Positions 19,111 to 27,320 of a stretch of 64,000 nucleotides of DNA are shown here, piece after piece. The notes below the pieces were generated by a model. That model ran no database searches. It was not told the origin of the DNA and saw only the letters and a program-made list of their open reading frames with translations. Position 1 is the stretch's first letter. Each line of letters starts with the position of its first letter. A program made the translations under genes and the position numbers. Source of the stretch: an uncultured Nitrospira sp. GTDB taxonomy: Bacteria; Nitrospirota; Nitrospiria; Nitrospirales; Nitrospiraceae. The stretch spans positions 43,398 to 107,397 of the forward strand of contig CABVRX010000012.1 of NCBI GenBank assembly GCA_902500825.1, given 5' to 3'.

Positions 19111-20415
19111 TCAGTGTCGTCCTACCGGTTCAGGTCTGATCAGATTCGCCGCTTCCGCTTCGTTGATCAGGGCGACGTACTCTTGTCGCCAATGTTTCAG
19201 CGTACTTTGGATCGGAGCGACTTCCGCGTCGCCGAAGGCGCAGACCGTGCGGCCTGCGATGTTTTTGCATAGATCCAACAAGGTTTCAAGGTCCTCCATC
19301 CGGCCACGCTTCGCCAAAATTCTACGCAGCGTTTGCACGAGCCAAGAACTGCCTTCTCGGCAAGGGCTGCATTTCCCGCAGGACTCATGGTAGAAAAATT
19401 CCATCAGCCGAAGCGCGGCCCAGACCATGCTGGTGCCTTCTTCCATCACCGTCACGCCGCCGGATCCCAACATCGATCCCGCCGCCGCAACATGTTCAAA
19501 ATCCAGCTTCACATCGAGATGGGCCGGGGTCAGAAAAGGCGCCGACGCTCCACCCGGAATAAAGGCTTTCATCGGCTTGTCGGATCGCATGCCGCCGGCA
19601 TGTTCATACACCAACTCTCGGACCGTCATTCCCATCGGAACTTCATAATTGCCCGGCCGCTTCACGTGGCCGCTCACACAGAAGACTCTGGTGCCCGTGC
19701 TCTTCGGCGGTGAGCCGATCGCGGCAAACCAGTCGGGGCCTCGGCTGATGATATGGGGAAGATTCGCCAACGTCTCGACGTTATTGACCACGGTCGGCTT
19801 ATTGTAGAGCCCATGCGTGGCTGGAAACGGCGGCTTGATGCGCGGGAGTCCTCGTTTGCCTTCGAGCGATTCCAAGAGGGCTGTCTCCTCGCCGCAGATA
19901 TAGGCCCCCGCTCCCCGATGCACCCACACATCCGCATTGATGCCGGTGCCGAGAATGTTTTTTCCGATATATCCGGCGGCCCTCGCTTCGTCGATGGCCT
20001 GTTCCAAGATTTTTGAGCCCAAGACCATTTCCCCACGAATATAGATGTAGGCGGTTTCCGCACCGATGGCGTAGCAGGCCAACACGATACCTTCCAAGAC
20101 TTGATGGGGATCCCGCTCCATGAGTTGACGATCTTTAAACGTACCGGGCTCGCTCTCGTCGGCGTTGCAACATAGATAACGGGGACCTTGATAGTCTTTC
20201 GGCAGAAACCCCCATTTCACGCCGGTCGGGAAGCCGGCGCCGCCTCGGCCCCGCAATCCGGACTTACGGACCATCGCCGTCACATCCGGTGGAGAGACCT
20301 TCCCAAGCGTATTGCGCAGGGCTTGATACCCGCCGGCCTTCTCATAGTCCGCCAACGACCCGGCGTATCCGGGCTGCATCATGTTTTTCAGAAGGATGAG
20401 TTCGTGTTGGGGCAT
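19111..20415 (-). CDS. nuoF: NuoF, NADH- and FMN-binding subunit of complex I
   Basis: A 434-residue subunit where NADH is oxidised. It shows the FMN/NADH-binding GLRGRGGAGFPTG (about 53-65), CNADESEPGTFKDR, the ubiquinone-like fold region YICGEETALLESLEG, and the cluster N3 motif CGKCSPCREG with its fourth Cys further on. All catalytic parts are present, so this is a true NADH-using complex and not a ferredoxin-dependent 11-subunit form. Confidence 0.97.
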   Translation of the reverse strand: MPQHELILLKNMMQPGYAGSLADYEKAGGYQALRNTLGKVSPPDVTAMVRKSGLRGRGGAGFPTGVKWGFLPKDYQGPRYLCCNADESEPGTFKDRQLMERDPHQVLEGIVLACYAIGAETAYIYIRGEMVLGSKILEQAIDEARAAGYIGKNILGTGINADVWVHRGAGAYICGEETALLESLEGKRGLPRIKPPFPATHGLYNKPTVVNNVETLANLPHIISRGPDWFAAIGSPPKSTGTRVFCVSGHVKRPGNYEVPMGMTVRELVYEHAGGMRSDKPMKAFIPGGASAPFLTPAHLDVKLDFEHVAAAGSMLGSGGVTVMEEGTSMVWAALRLMEFFYHESCGKCSPCREGSSWLVQTLRRILAKRGRMEDLETLLDLCKNIAGRTVCAFGDAEVAPIQSTLKHWRQEYVALINEAEAANLIRPEPVGRH

Positions 20416-20432
20416 CTCAATCCAACTTCCCC

Positions 20433-20963
20433 TTACTTAACGTTCACCGGTTCCGGCCACATAAATGGCCCGCTCTTCAGTGGGCTGGTTCCTGCCGATC
20501 GCAGATCGGTCAAAATTCGGTCCAGTTTGTTCTCGGTCAGCTGCTCATAGTAATCATCGTTGACCTGCATCATGGGACCGGTCCCGCACGCGGCCAAACA
20601 CTCCACCACACTGAGGCTGAACAGTCCGTCGGCCGTCGATTCACCTGGGGCAATCCCCAGTTTCGCTTTGATCCATTCGATGACCGTATCCGAGCCGACG
20701 AGCGCACACATGAGAGACTTGCACACCTGAATATGGAATTTGCCCATCGGCTTCAGGTTAAACATCGTGTAAAAGGTGATCGTCTCATAGACTTGCGGAG
20801 GCGTCAGCTTGAGAAGATGCGCAATCTCCAGCATCGCCGACTCGGTCACATAGCCTTGATCGCGCTGAGCGACATAGAGGAGTGGAATCAAGGCGGAACG
20901 CTTGACCGGATAGCGGGACAAAATGTCGGCTATCTCATCCTTATACTTTTCTGAAAAGGTCAT
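20433..20963 (-). CDS. nuoE: NuoE, [2Fe-2S] subunit of complex I
   Basis: A thioredoxin-fold subunit of about 176 residues carrying cluster N1a. The ligands are VCKSLMC and ECLAACGTGP, matching the C-x4-5-C and C-x3-C pattern. I place the start at the ATG at 20963 (MTFSEKYKDE), which has GAGAGA upstream and matches usual NuoE N-termini; the frame is open 22 codons further into the nuoCD 3' end but that stretch is not NuoE-like. It is followed by nuoF after 17 bases. Confidence 0.95.
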   Translation of the reverse strand: MTFSEKYKDEIADILSRYPVKRSALIPLLYVAQRDQGYVTESAMLEIAHLLKLTPPQVYETITFYTMFNLKPMGKFHIQVCKSLMCALVGSDTVIEWIKAKLGIAPGESTADGLFSLSVVECLAACGTGPMMQVNDDYYEQLTENKLDRILTDLRSAGTSPLKSGPFMWPEPVNVK

Positions 20964-20997
20964 GCTGTCTCTCTGGATCCATGAGTCATTGACCGAC

Positions 20998-22749
20998 TCA
21001 TCGGTCGCACTCTCCCATGACCACATCATAGGTCCCGAAAATCGTGATGATGTCGGAAATCAAGTAGCCGCGTGCCATATGGTCGAACGCCCCCATGTGG
21101 ATGAAGGAGGGCGAACGAATTTTCAACCGATAAGGGCGTGGAGATCCATCACTAATGATAAAAAATCCCAATTCCCCCTTGGGCGCTTCGGTCGCGCAAT
21201 ACGTTTCCCCCTTCGGCGGCTTGAAGCCTTGGGTGAAAATGATGAAATGATGAATCAAACTTTCCATGTCGCGCATCACTTGCGGCTTGGGTGGCGGAAT
21301 GTATTGCGGCATATCGGCGATGATCGGCCCGGGCGGCATCTGGTCGAGGCACTGTGAGATGATCCGCGCACTCTGACGCATCTCTTCGACACGAATCCAA
21401 TAGCGATCATAGGTGTCGCCGTTCTTTCCGACCGGCACTTCCCAGTCCACTTTATGGTAGACGCCGTAAGGTTCGAGTTTGCGCACATCATAGGACACGC
21501 CGGATCCCCGCAAGGCAGGGCCGGTCATGCCGAAATTGATCGCATCTTCTCCGGAGATGACGGCCACCTGTTTCGTCCGTCCCAACCAAATCCGGTTGCC
21601 GGCGAGCAGCGAATCATACTCGTTCACTTTTTGGGGAAATGTCTCCAGGAATTCTTTGAGTCGGGTTACCAATTCAGGAGTGAAGTCGCTGTCCACGCCG
21701 CCGATCCGATAGTAATTCAAGGTCAGTCTGGCTCCGCAGAGCCGTTCAAACATGTCGAGTAAGGTTTCCCGCTCGCGAAACGTCCAGAAGAAGATCGTCA
21801 TGGCTCCGATATCAAGCGCCTGAGCGCCCAACCAGAACAGATGTCCTAGAATGCGCTGCATCTCCGCGACAATGGTGCGGATATACTCGGCTCGTTCGGG
21901 CACCGCGATACCGATGAGCTTCTCGACGGCGCGCACATAGGCATAATTGTTGGCCATCGCGCAGACATAGTCGAGCCGGTCGGTATGGGGAATGATCTGC
22001 ATGTAGGCGAGACCCTCGGCCAGTTTCTCGACGCCCCGATGGAGGTATCCAAGATCCGGCGTCGCCTTGACGATCCGTTCTCCGTCCAGTTCGAGAACGA
22101 CCCGGACCACGCCGTGCGTGCTCGGATGTTGCGGGCCCATATTCAGCAACAGTTCTTCCCGCCGGTTCGATGCGGACCCGGTCGGCTCGGAAAGGAACAG
22201 CTTCTTCTCGGCCTCGGGAACCTCGCCTTCAATGTGCTCGACCGGCGGTTCATCGAGGCGCGGAATAAAGTCGAACCGACTCCGCCACCCTCGGCCTTCC
22301 GTCGGAAAGTCCTTCCGGAGCGGATATCCTTCCGCATAGTCTTCCGGCAGAAGGATGCGGCGCAGATCTGGGTGGCCTGAAAACCGGATTCCCATCATGT
22401 CGTAGACTTCGCGTTCTAAGAATGTCGCGCCGCGCCAGACGCTTGTGACTGAATCCAACGACGGGTTGTCTTCAGTGACTCGCGTTTTCAGGCGAATCCG
22501 TCTGCCGTGCGGGAGCGACAACAAGAGATAGATGACTTCAAACCGCTGCAGATCGGCCGGATAGTCGGCGGAGCAGATATCGGTAATATGGTCGAAACAC
22601 GCCTCCGAGTCGTCGTGCAAAAAACGAGCGACCTCCAAGATCCTCGGCGCAGCGACATGAACGGTCGTTTCCGATCGGGCCGTGTCGACATCGACGGAGA
22701 GCACTCCATCCGGGAACTTGTTGAGTAATGTTTCGATGAGAGATTGCAT
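20998..22749 (-). CDS. nuoCD: NuoCD, fused 30- and 49-kDa-type subunits of complex I
   Basis: At 583 residues this is a fusion of NuoC (about 1-160, with GWREVYDM-type motif LEREVYDMMGIRFSGHPDLRR) and NuoD (about 195-583). NuoD begins LLNMGPQHPSTHGV and ends GTYDVVMGECDR, matching the 49-kDa subunit that lines the quinone site. R238 in YLHRGVEKL is the position equivalent to human NDUFS2 Arg85, the residue dimethylated by NDUFAF7. A NDUFAF7 homologue (MidA) is encoded at the head of this operon. The fusion also occurs in E. coli and several other phyla. Confidence 0.97.
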   Translation of the reverse strand: MQSLIETLLNKFPDGVLSVDVDTARSETTVHVAAPRILEVARFLHDDSEACFDHITDICSADYPADLQRFEVIYLLLSLPHGRRIRLKTRVTEDNPSLDSVTSVWRGATFLEREVYDMMGIRFSGHPDLRRILLPEDYAEGYPLRKDFPTEGRGWRSRFDFIPRLDEPPVEHIEGEVPEAEKKLFLSEPTGSASNRREELLLNMGPQHPSTHGVVRVVLELDGERIVKATPDLGYLHRGVEKLAEGLAYMQIIPHTDRLDYVCAMANNYAYVRAVEKLIGIAVPERAEYIRTIVAEMQRILGHLFWLGAQALDIGAMTIFFWTFRERETLLDMFERLCGARLTLNYYRIGGVDSDFTPELVTRLKEFLETFPQKVNEYDSLLAGNRIWLGRTKQVAVISGEDAINFGMTGPALRGSGVSYDVRKLEPYGVYHKVDWEVPVGKNGDTYDRYWIRVEEMRQSARIISQCLDQMPPGPIIADMPQYIPPPKPQVMRDMESLIHHFIIFTQGFKPPKGETYCATEAPKGELGFFIISDGSPRPYRLKIRSPSFIHMGAFDHMARGYLISDIITIFGTYDVVMGECDR

Positions 22750-22799
22750 GGTTTCTTCAGTCGTTACGTGCGAGCGTTGGAAAGCCTACAAGTTCCGAC

Positions 22800-23276
22800 T
22801 CATTTCACGAACACCCTCTCTCGCTGGATCTTTTCCTGTAACTTCAACAGTCCGTCCAGCAAGGCTTCCGGTCTCGGCGGGCAGCCGGGCACATAGACAT
22901 CAACCGGCACGATCTGATCCACACCCTGGACGACCGCATAGCTGTTGTAGTGATTGCCCGAGGTCGCGCATGAGCCCATGCAGATCACATATCGAGGCTC
23001 AGGCATTTGGTCGTAGATCCGTCGAATGACCGGCGCCATCTTGCGTGAGACCGTTCCCGCGACGATCATGAGATCGGATTGTCGGGGGGATGCACGAAAG
23101 ACACCGGCGCCGAAGCGGTCCAGGTCGTATCGAGAGGAGACGCTGGCGATCATTTCAATGGCGCAACAGGCAAGCCCGAAGGTCATGGGCCACAACGCCG
23201 ACTTTCTGGCCCAATTGACGACCGCGTCCAGATTGGTCGTCACGATATTCGCGTCAAACTGTCGCTCTAGACTCAT
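22800..23276 (-). CDS. nuoB: NuoB, cluster N2 subunit of complex I
   Basis: A 158-residue subunit holding the terminal [4Fe-4S] cluster N2, which passes electrons to quinone. The ligands are the adjacent pair in [10 protein letters not shown], one Cys in MGSCATSG and one in [12 protein letters not shown] start at the ATG at 23276 ([12 protein letters not shown]); the frame continues 28 codons upstream but that segment (rich in Gly, Arg and Pro) is not part of the family. Confidence 0.96.
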   Translation of the reverse strand: MSLERQFDANIVTTNLDAVVNWARKSALWPMTFGLACCAIEMIASVSSRYDLDRFGAGVFRASPRQSDLMIVAGTVSRKMAPVIRRIYDQMPEPRYVICMGSCATSGNHYNSYAVVQGVDQIVPVDVYVPGCPPRPEALLDGLLKLQEKIQRERVFVK

Positions 23277-23411
23277 CCTCTTCTTACCTTCCTCCAGCGA
23301 GAATGGTGAGCGGGTGGCGTCGGCACCAGGACCCATTCGCCCGCAGCGAAAGGGATCCACTGGGGGATGGGTGGAGCGAGGACGAATGGGTCGGCCGACG
23401 ACAGGACCTAC

Positions 23412-23783
23412 TCAGTCCCATTCGAGGGCTCCTTTTTTCCATGCGTACCAAAATCCCACCACCAGGATGGTGATGAATAGGACCATCTCTACTAATCCAA
23501 CCAGCCCAAGATTCTTGAATGCAATAGCCCAGGGATACAGGAAGACGATCTCGATATCGAAGATCACAAACAGCATCGCGATGATGTAATACCGCATCGG
23601 AAACTGCACCCGGGCGTCCTGAAAGAGCGGGCTTCCGCTTTCGTATGGGGCTAATTTGGCCCGATAGGGCTGGTTGGGACGGACAAACTTCCCGAGCAAG
23701 AGAATCAGCGTACCGAGCGCAATACCCACCCCGATAAAAATGAGGATCGGGATATAGTTTTCCGGAACGGCTGAGTCGCCCAT
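23412..23783 (-). CDS. nuoA: NuoA, complex I membrane subunit
   Basis: A 123-residue three-helix subunit at the heel of complex I. It has the loop motif PYESGSPLFQDARVQFPMRYYIIAMLFVIFDIE, cited here only by its key parts YESG and RYY..FVIFDIE, with the conserved acidic residues of helix 2. It is the first structural gene of the nuo operon and begins 50 bases after the MidA gene stop. The nuoA-nuoB gap is about 135 bases. Confidence 0.96.
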   Translation of the reverse strand: MGDSAVPENYIPILIFIGVGIALGTLILLLGKFVRPNQPYRAKLAPYESGSPLFQDARVQFPMRYYIIAMLFVIFDIEIVFLYPWAIAFKNLGLVGLVEMVLFITILVVGFWYAWKKGALEWD

Positions 23784-23833
23784 ACAGACCTCAGAATACG
23801 TTGATCGTCGGTGACACCGTCATGCGAAAGTCC

Positions 23834-25051
23834 TCACGCAGCCGATTGCGCGGTGAGCGCCGAACCAAAGAACGGTTTATACTGCAAACCATCGAGTTCA
23901 GGTTGCTGGATTCCCTTGTGTTGGATGAGGACTTTGAATGTCGTGCCCATTCCGTTCGGTCTCAGCAGATGAATCGCTGCATTGAACTGCGGACTGTCCT
24001 GTTCCAACTCCGCGATCATCTGTTCGACGCTGAGTCCCATGAGAAAACTCATCTGGTTCGTGAAGCCGGTCGTCCGGAGGTTCTGTTCTTCGCCGGTTTC
24101 CGCCAAGCTTGAAAAGTCCACATGGGTGGTCATGTCCTGCTCGCCCACGCGCAGAAACGGGTCTTCGTTTATTGATTGTCGGAAATAGCAAAGAAACGTG
24201 CCGTGCTTTCGTTCGGGCCGATAGAAGTCTTGTGCCGTATGGCCATAATCGATGGTGAGCACGAATCCACGATCCAGATGCTGAGCGACCTGCTCCATCC
24301 ATTCAGATGCTCGGAGATTGATCTCGGTTCGATAGTCCTCCGGCCAATCTGTGCTCACGCGGCGAAGCTGATGGACCAGTGTCTCCGACGATAGCGGCAT
24401 CAGACGCTCCACGAATCTCCCGTCTCGATAATCCACCCAGAGTTCCTCGATCCCCTTGGTTGTGACCTGAACGCGGTGGACCGGAAACGAGTCCACGAGT
24501 TCATTGCTGAAAAACAGACCGTTCAGCCCTTGAGGGGCCATAATCGCAAGATCGTCCTCCCATGCGAGCAGGCCTGGTTGATTTAGCCAGGGGGCCAGGT
24601 TTCTACGCTGCAACTCACGCATGGCTGGGCTTCGGTCTATCAGGACATACCGAAGATGCTGAAAAAACGAATGGTAGCGATGGGCACATGTCGTCAGGAT
24701 GTGCTTCGCGAGCAAACCTTTGCCTGGCCCCATTTCAACGATGGTAAAGGGATGGGGTTGGCCGAGCAATCGGTACATTTGTTCGGCTTGTTTGGCCAGA
24801 GCTTGCCCAAGGATAGGATGGACATCCGAACTCGTGTAAAAATCACCTCGCCAGCCGATCCGTTCTTGCGGCGATTCAGGGCTACGCATGTAATAGCCGA
24901 ATTGTGGGTGATACAGAGCCAGCTCCATGAAACGAACAAACGGAATCGGGCCGGAAGCGGCGATCTCAGAGGCAATGGCAGCAACGAGTTCCGGATGTCC
25001 TGTGCTCACGGAAAGCTCCGGTTCACCATCCAAGACTGAAAAAAGCGACAC
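23834..25051 (-). CDS. MidA/NDUFAF7-family SAM-dependent methyltransferase
   Basis: A 405-residue DUF185 (COG1565) protein. It has the family entry motif FMELALYHPQFGYY (about 41-54), GDFYTSSDVHPILG, the SAM-binding IVEMGPGKGLLA (about 105-116) and NELVDSFPVHR. In mitochondria the homologue NDUFAF7 dimethylates an arginine of the complex I 49-kDa subunit and is needed for assembly. Here the gene directly precedes nuoA by 50 bases on the same strand, so a complex I role is well supported by context. The equivalent target arginine (R238 of NuoCD) is conserved. Start is GTG, with AGGGGT upstream. Enzymatic activity is inferred. Confidence 0.88.
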   Translation of the reverse strand: MSLFSVLDGEPELSVSTGHPELVAAIASEIAASGPIPFVRFMELALYHPQFGYYMRSPESPQERIGWRGDFYTSSDVHPILGQALAKQAEQMYRLLGQPHPFTIVEMGPGKGLLAKHILTTCAHRYHSFFQHLRYVLIDRSPAMRELQRRNLAPWLNQPGLLAWEDDLAIMAPQGLNGLFFSNELVDSFPVHRVQVTTKGIEELWVDYRDGRFVERLMPLSSETLVHQLRRVSTDWPEDYRTEINLRASEWMEQVAQHLDRGFVLTIDYGHTAQDFYRPERKHGTFLCYFRQSINEDPFLRVGEQDMTTHVDFSSLAETGEEQNLRTTGFTNQMSFLMGLSVEQMIAELEQDSPQFNAAIHLLRPNGMGTTFKVLIQHKGIQQPELDGLQYKPFFGSALTAQSAA

Positions 25052-25100
25052 CCCTAGCCTATGGGCAGCGTCTGCCCATCGCTGGGTGCCGAAGGGGAAG

Positions 25101-25290
25101 TAGAGTAGCCTTCTGAAGTGCGTTAAGTCAAGGCGAAATCAGGGAGAATATGGCTGGGGTTGCTTTGTTTATGTATGCATCGGGCAAAGGAAAGCTCAAG
25201 GGTTTGGATCCGACCAGCGGTATGACCGATGTGCTCAAGGAGTTCCAGTGTGGGTGAGGGTTGATCAGGCTCGAACGTCTTCAGTGAATA
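25101..25290 (+). repeat. Left copy of a diverged direct repeat flanking the iron module
   Basis: Two blocks here match 32401-32545 in the same order and orientation. Block one, 25100-25150, matches 32401-32451 at about 75 percent (shared words include TTAAG, CAAGGC, TCAGG, AGAAT). Block two, about 25251-25290, matches about 32505-32545 and shares the exact words TCGAACGTCTT and TGAATAG. The middle part is not alignable by eye. The pair brackets the ECF sigma to FMN-protein segment. Confidence 0.55.
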
Positions 25291-25547
25291 GTAGCTGGAG
25301 GCAAGGCTTTGCCAATAGGGGTTCTGACTTCTGTATGGGCAGTGATCGCTACATGGATCTGGCCTTGAAGGCACGGTTGGATGGATTGAGGTGCCCTCAC
25401 GCGCTGATGGATATCTACCGTGCGCGCTGCATGCGGTGGCTGGAACGGAAGGGACCCGGCCGCCGCAACTGACGTAGCATCAGTCAGGCCTCCGGTATAA
25501 GCAGAGCATTGATAGGCTTTTTGAGGCCAGCGTTCTCGACGAACGGA

Positions 25548-25583
25548 GCCCACGGCATTGCTTGCGATGCGCGTGGGCTTTTT
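25548..25583 (+). terminator. Rho-independent terminator
   Basis: GCCCACG (25548-25554) pairs with CGTGGGC (25572-25578) and is followed by TTTTT (25579-25583). It stands 60 bases before the sigma factor start, so it either ends rightward transcription from the repeat area or insulates the iron module from it. Confidence 0.65.
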
Positions 25584-25642
25584 GCTGGATCGCCTGAGAT
25601 GAATGGAAAAATGGAGTCAATGACACCGGAACACAGGCACCG

Positions 25643-26161
25643 ATGACACTTACATACGCCCATATCGAAGAGCTGTTCCACCGATACCGGCCGGAACTGA
25701 TCCGTCGTTTGCTCGCTATGGTGAGTTCACGCGACGCAGCGGCCGATTTGCTGCAGGATACTTACGTACGACTCCTGCGGCTTGCCGATACGCAGTCAGT
25801 TGAGCAGCCACGCGCGCTGCTTCACCGGATTGCCACCAATCTGGCGATTGACCATTTACGGACTAAACGTGCGGGACGGCATGATACGGAGACCCTGGAA
25901 GCCGCGCTGGATGTGCCATGTCCGGTTCCGTCTCAAGAGCGGGCATTGCTCGCCAAAGAGCGATTGCGCTTGTTCATTCAGGCCATCGAGGCGCTCCCGC
26001 CGCGCACCAAGGAAGCGTTCTTATTGTATCGTCTATCCGGTTGTTCCTACCGAGAGATCGCCGATCGCATGGGTATTTCGATCAGCGGCGTGGACAAGCA
26101 TATTCGCCGAGCGATCGAGCAAACATATGCGACCGTCAAAGCGATCGACGCCGCCGAGTGA
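25643..26161 (+). CDS. FecI-type ECF sigma factor
   Basis: A 172-residue extracytoplasmic-function sigma factor with region 2 (LFHRYRPELIRRLLAMV, AADLLQDTYVRLL, RALLHRIATNLAIDHLR) and region 4 (ALPPRTKEAFLLYRLSGCSYREIADRMGIS in pieces, helix-turn-helix). It is followed by a FecR-type anti-sigma and a TonB receptor with an STN domain, the standard surface-signalling set in which substrate binding outside the cell activates transcription of the uptake genes. ATG start; no strong ribosome-binding site. Confidence 0.92.
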   Translation: MTLTYAHIEELFHRYRPELIRRLLAMVSSRDAAADLLQDTYVRLLRLADTQSVEQPRALLHRIATNLAIDHLRTKRAGRHDTETLEAALDVPCPVPSQERALLAKERLRLFIQAIEALPPRTKEAFLLYRLSGCSYREIADRMGISISGVDKHIRRAIEQTYATVKAIDAAE

Positions 26162-26230
26162 GAAAACTGGCGGACTCATTCGTCCACCTTATATACTAGC
26201 GTCCCTGTGCAGGGCCCAAAGCCTCTTATT

Positions 26231-27223
26231 ATGTTTCGTCTTCGAGAGTGGATGAAGAGTTGGTTGTCTCTAGATGAGACCAGTCTGCATCGTGACGCGG
26301 TGGCCTGGCTGGCGCGGCTGAGTGATCCAGGCATGACGGCGAAAGACCGTCAGGCATTCGAAGAGTGGTATAGGCGTAATCCTGCCCATGTGCGAGCCTA
26401 TGACAAGGTGGTCCGTGTCTGGCATGAGCCGACTCTGGACATGGCGGCTGAACAGGTCGCTAGCCTTAGCACCGCGATTCCTTACCGACCACCGCAGCTC
26501 AGGGGACGATCTATTCGCTATACATGGGCGGTTGCTGTTTGCCTGTCCGCCTTGATGCTGGGCGGCATTTATATTGATCTTCCGATCCGACTTCAAGCGG
26601 ATTATCACACGGCAGTCGGAGAGCGGCAGACCATCCACTTGCCGGACCAGTCAGTAGTGACGTTGAATACGCAGACAGCGATAGCCACGACATTCGACAG
26701 CGGCGTTCGGCGGGTTCGTGTGCTGAAGGGCGAAGCTTTCTTCAAGGTAGTGCATGACGAGCAGCGGCCCTTCATCGTCGACGTCGAAGACATAACGACG
26801 CGAGCTGTGGGAACTGAATTCGTCGTGCGTCATGAGCCCCATAGCGACCATGTTACGGTAGTGGAAGGCGTGGTCGAGGTCAGTGCGCGCGAAGCGCCCG
26901 CAACCGTACAGCGTCTTGCATCCGGTACCATGGTAAAAGCTGAAGCTGGGCGCTTGGAACAACCTCGATCGGTGGACCCTTCCATCGCGTCGGCATGGCT
27001 GAAGGGGCTTTTAATTGTCGATGAGGTGCCCGTGACACATGTCCTGGATGAGATCCGCCGTTACCACCCTGGCGTAATTGTTGTGTTGAACGGCCACCTT
27101 CGCGAGATGCGGGTCACGGGTACCTACAAATTGGACGAGCCGACCAGCGTTCTCTACCACCTCACCAAGACCTTCCCGATTCAGACGCTCACTCTGGCTG
27201 ATCGAGTCATCGTGCTGTTCTGA
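26231..27223 (+). CDS. FecR-type anti-sigma/sigma-regulator
   Basis: About 330 residues. The N-terminal cytoplasmic part has the DUF4880-like pattern AVAWLARLSDPGMTAKDRQAFEEWYRRNPAHVRAYD (key residues W, FEEW, NP.H..AY). One membrane helix follows (YTWAVAVCLSALMLGG, about 97-112), then the periplasmic FecR domain (GERQTIHLPDQSVVTLNT, RVLKGEAFFKV, VGTEFVVR) and a C-terminal STN-like piece that contacts the receptor. It holds the upstream sigma factor in check and relays the receptor signal. An earlier GTG at 26207 is possible; neither start has a clear ribosome-binding site. Confidence 0.9.
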   Translation: MFRLREWMKSWLSLDETSLHRDAVAWLARLSDPGMTAKDRQAFEEWYRRNPAHVRAYDKVVRVWHEPTLDMAAEQVASLSTAIPYRPPQLRGRSIRYTWAVAVCLSALMLGGIYIDLPIRLQADYHTAVGERQTIHLPDQSVVTLNTQTAIATTFDSGVRRVRVLKGEAFFKVVHDEQRPFIVDVEDITTRAVGTEFVVRHEPHSDHVTVVEGVVEVSAREAPATVQRLASGTMVKAEAGRLEQPRSVDPSIASAWLKGLLIVDEVPVTHVLDEIRRYHPGVIVVLNGHLREMRVTGTYKLDEPTSVLYHLTKTFPIQTLTLADRVIVLF

Positions 27224-27320
27224 TCGGCGCGCTGTTTTTTTCCGAATAACCCATCTGTGAAGTGCGAATGGGCCTCCTGCATTCGTCTACTCACATGTGA
27301 AACGAACCAGGAGGCATTAG

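Larger units (their letters stand above)
25052..25642. other. Gene-poor 590-base stretch holding a repeat and a terminator
   Basis: This lies between MidA and the iron-module sigma factor, which diverge. It holds the left flanking repeat (25101-25290), about 190 bases without recognisable content (a 74-codon frame at 25248-25472 begins inside the repeat and resembles nothing I know), and a hairpin terminator at 25548-25583. The promoter of the MidA-nuo operon should lie in its first 70 bases, but I see no convincing -35/-10 pair. Confidence 0.5.

Noticed and set aside
18136..19272. A 378-codon plus-strand frame
   Set aside because: It is antisense to nuoG and nuoF, which have clear families. 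The encoded sequence shows no domain pattern and is a by-product of GC-rich codon use.
25248..25472. 74-codon plus-strand frame after the left repeat
   Set aside because: It starts inside the repeat block, has no ribosome-binding site and resembles nothing recognisable; the other strand is equally open.
27240..27320. Possible FecI-type promoter (CGTCTA-like -10) before the siderophore receptor
   Set aside because: No matching -35 at proper spacing could be seen, so I did not call it.
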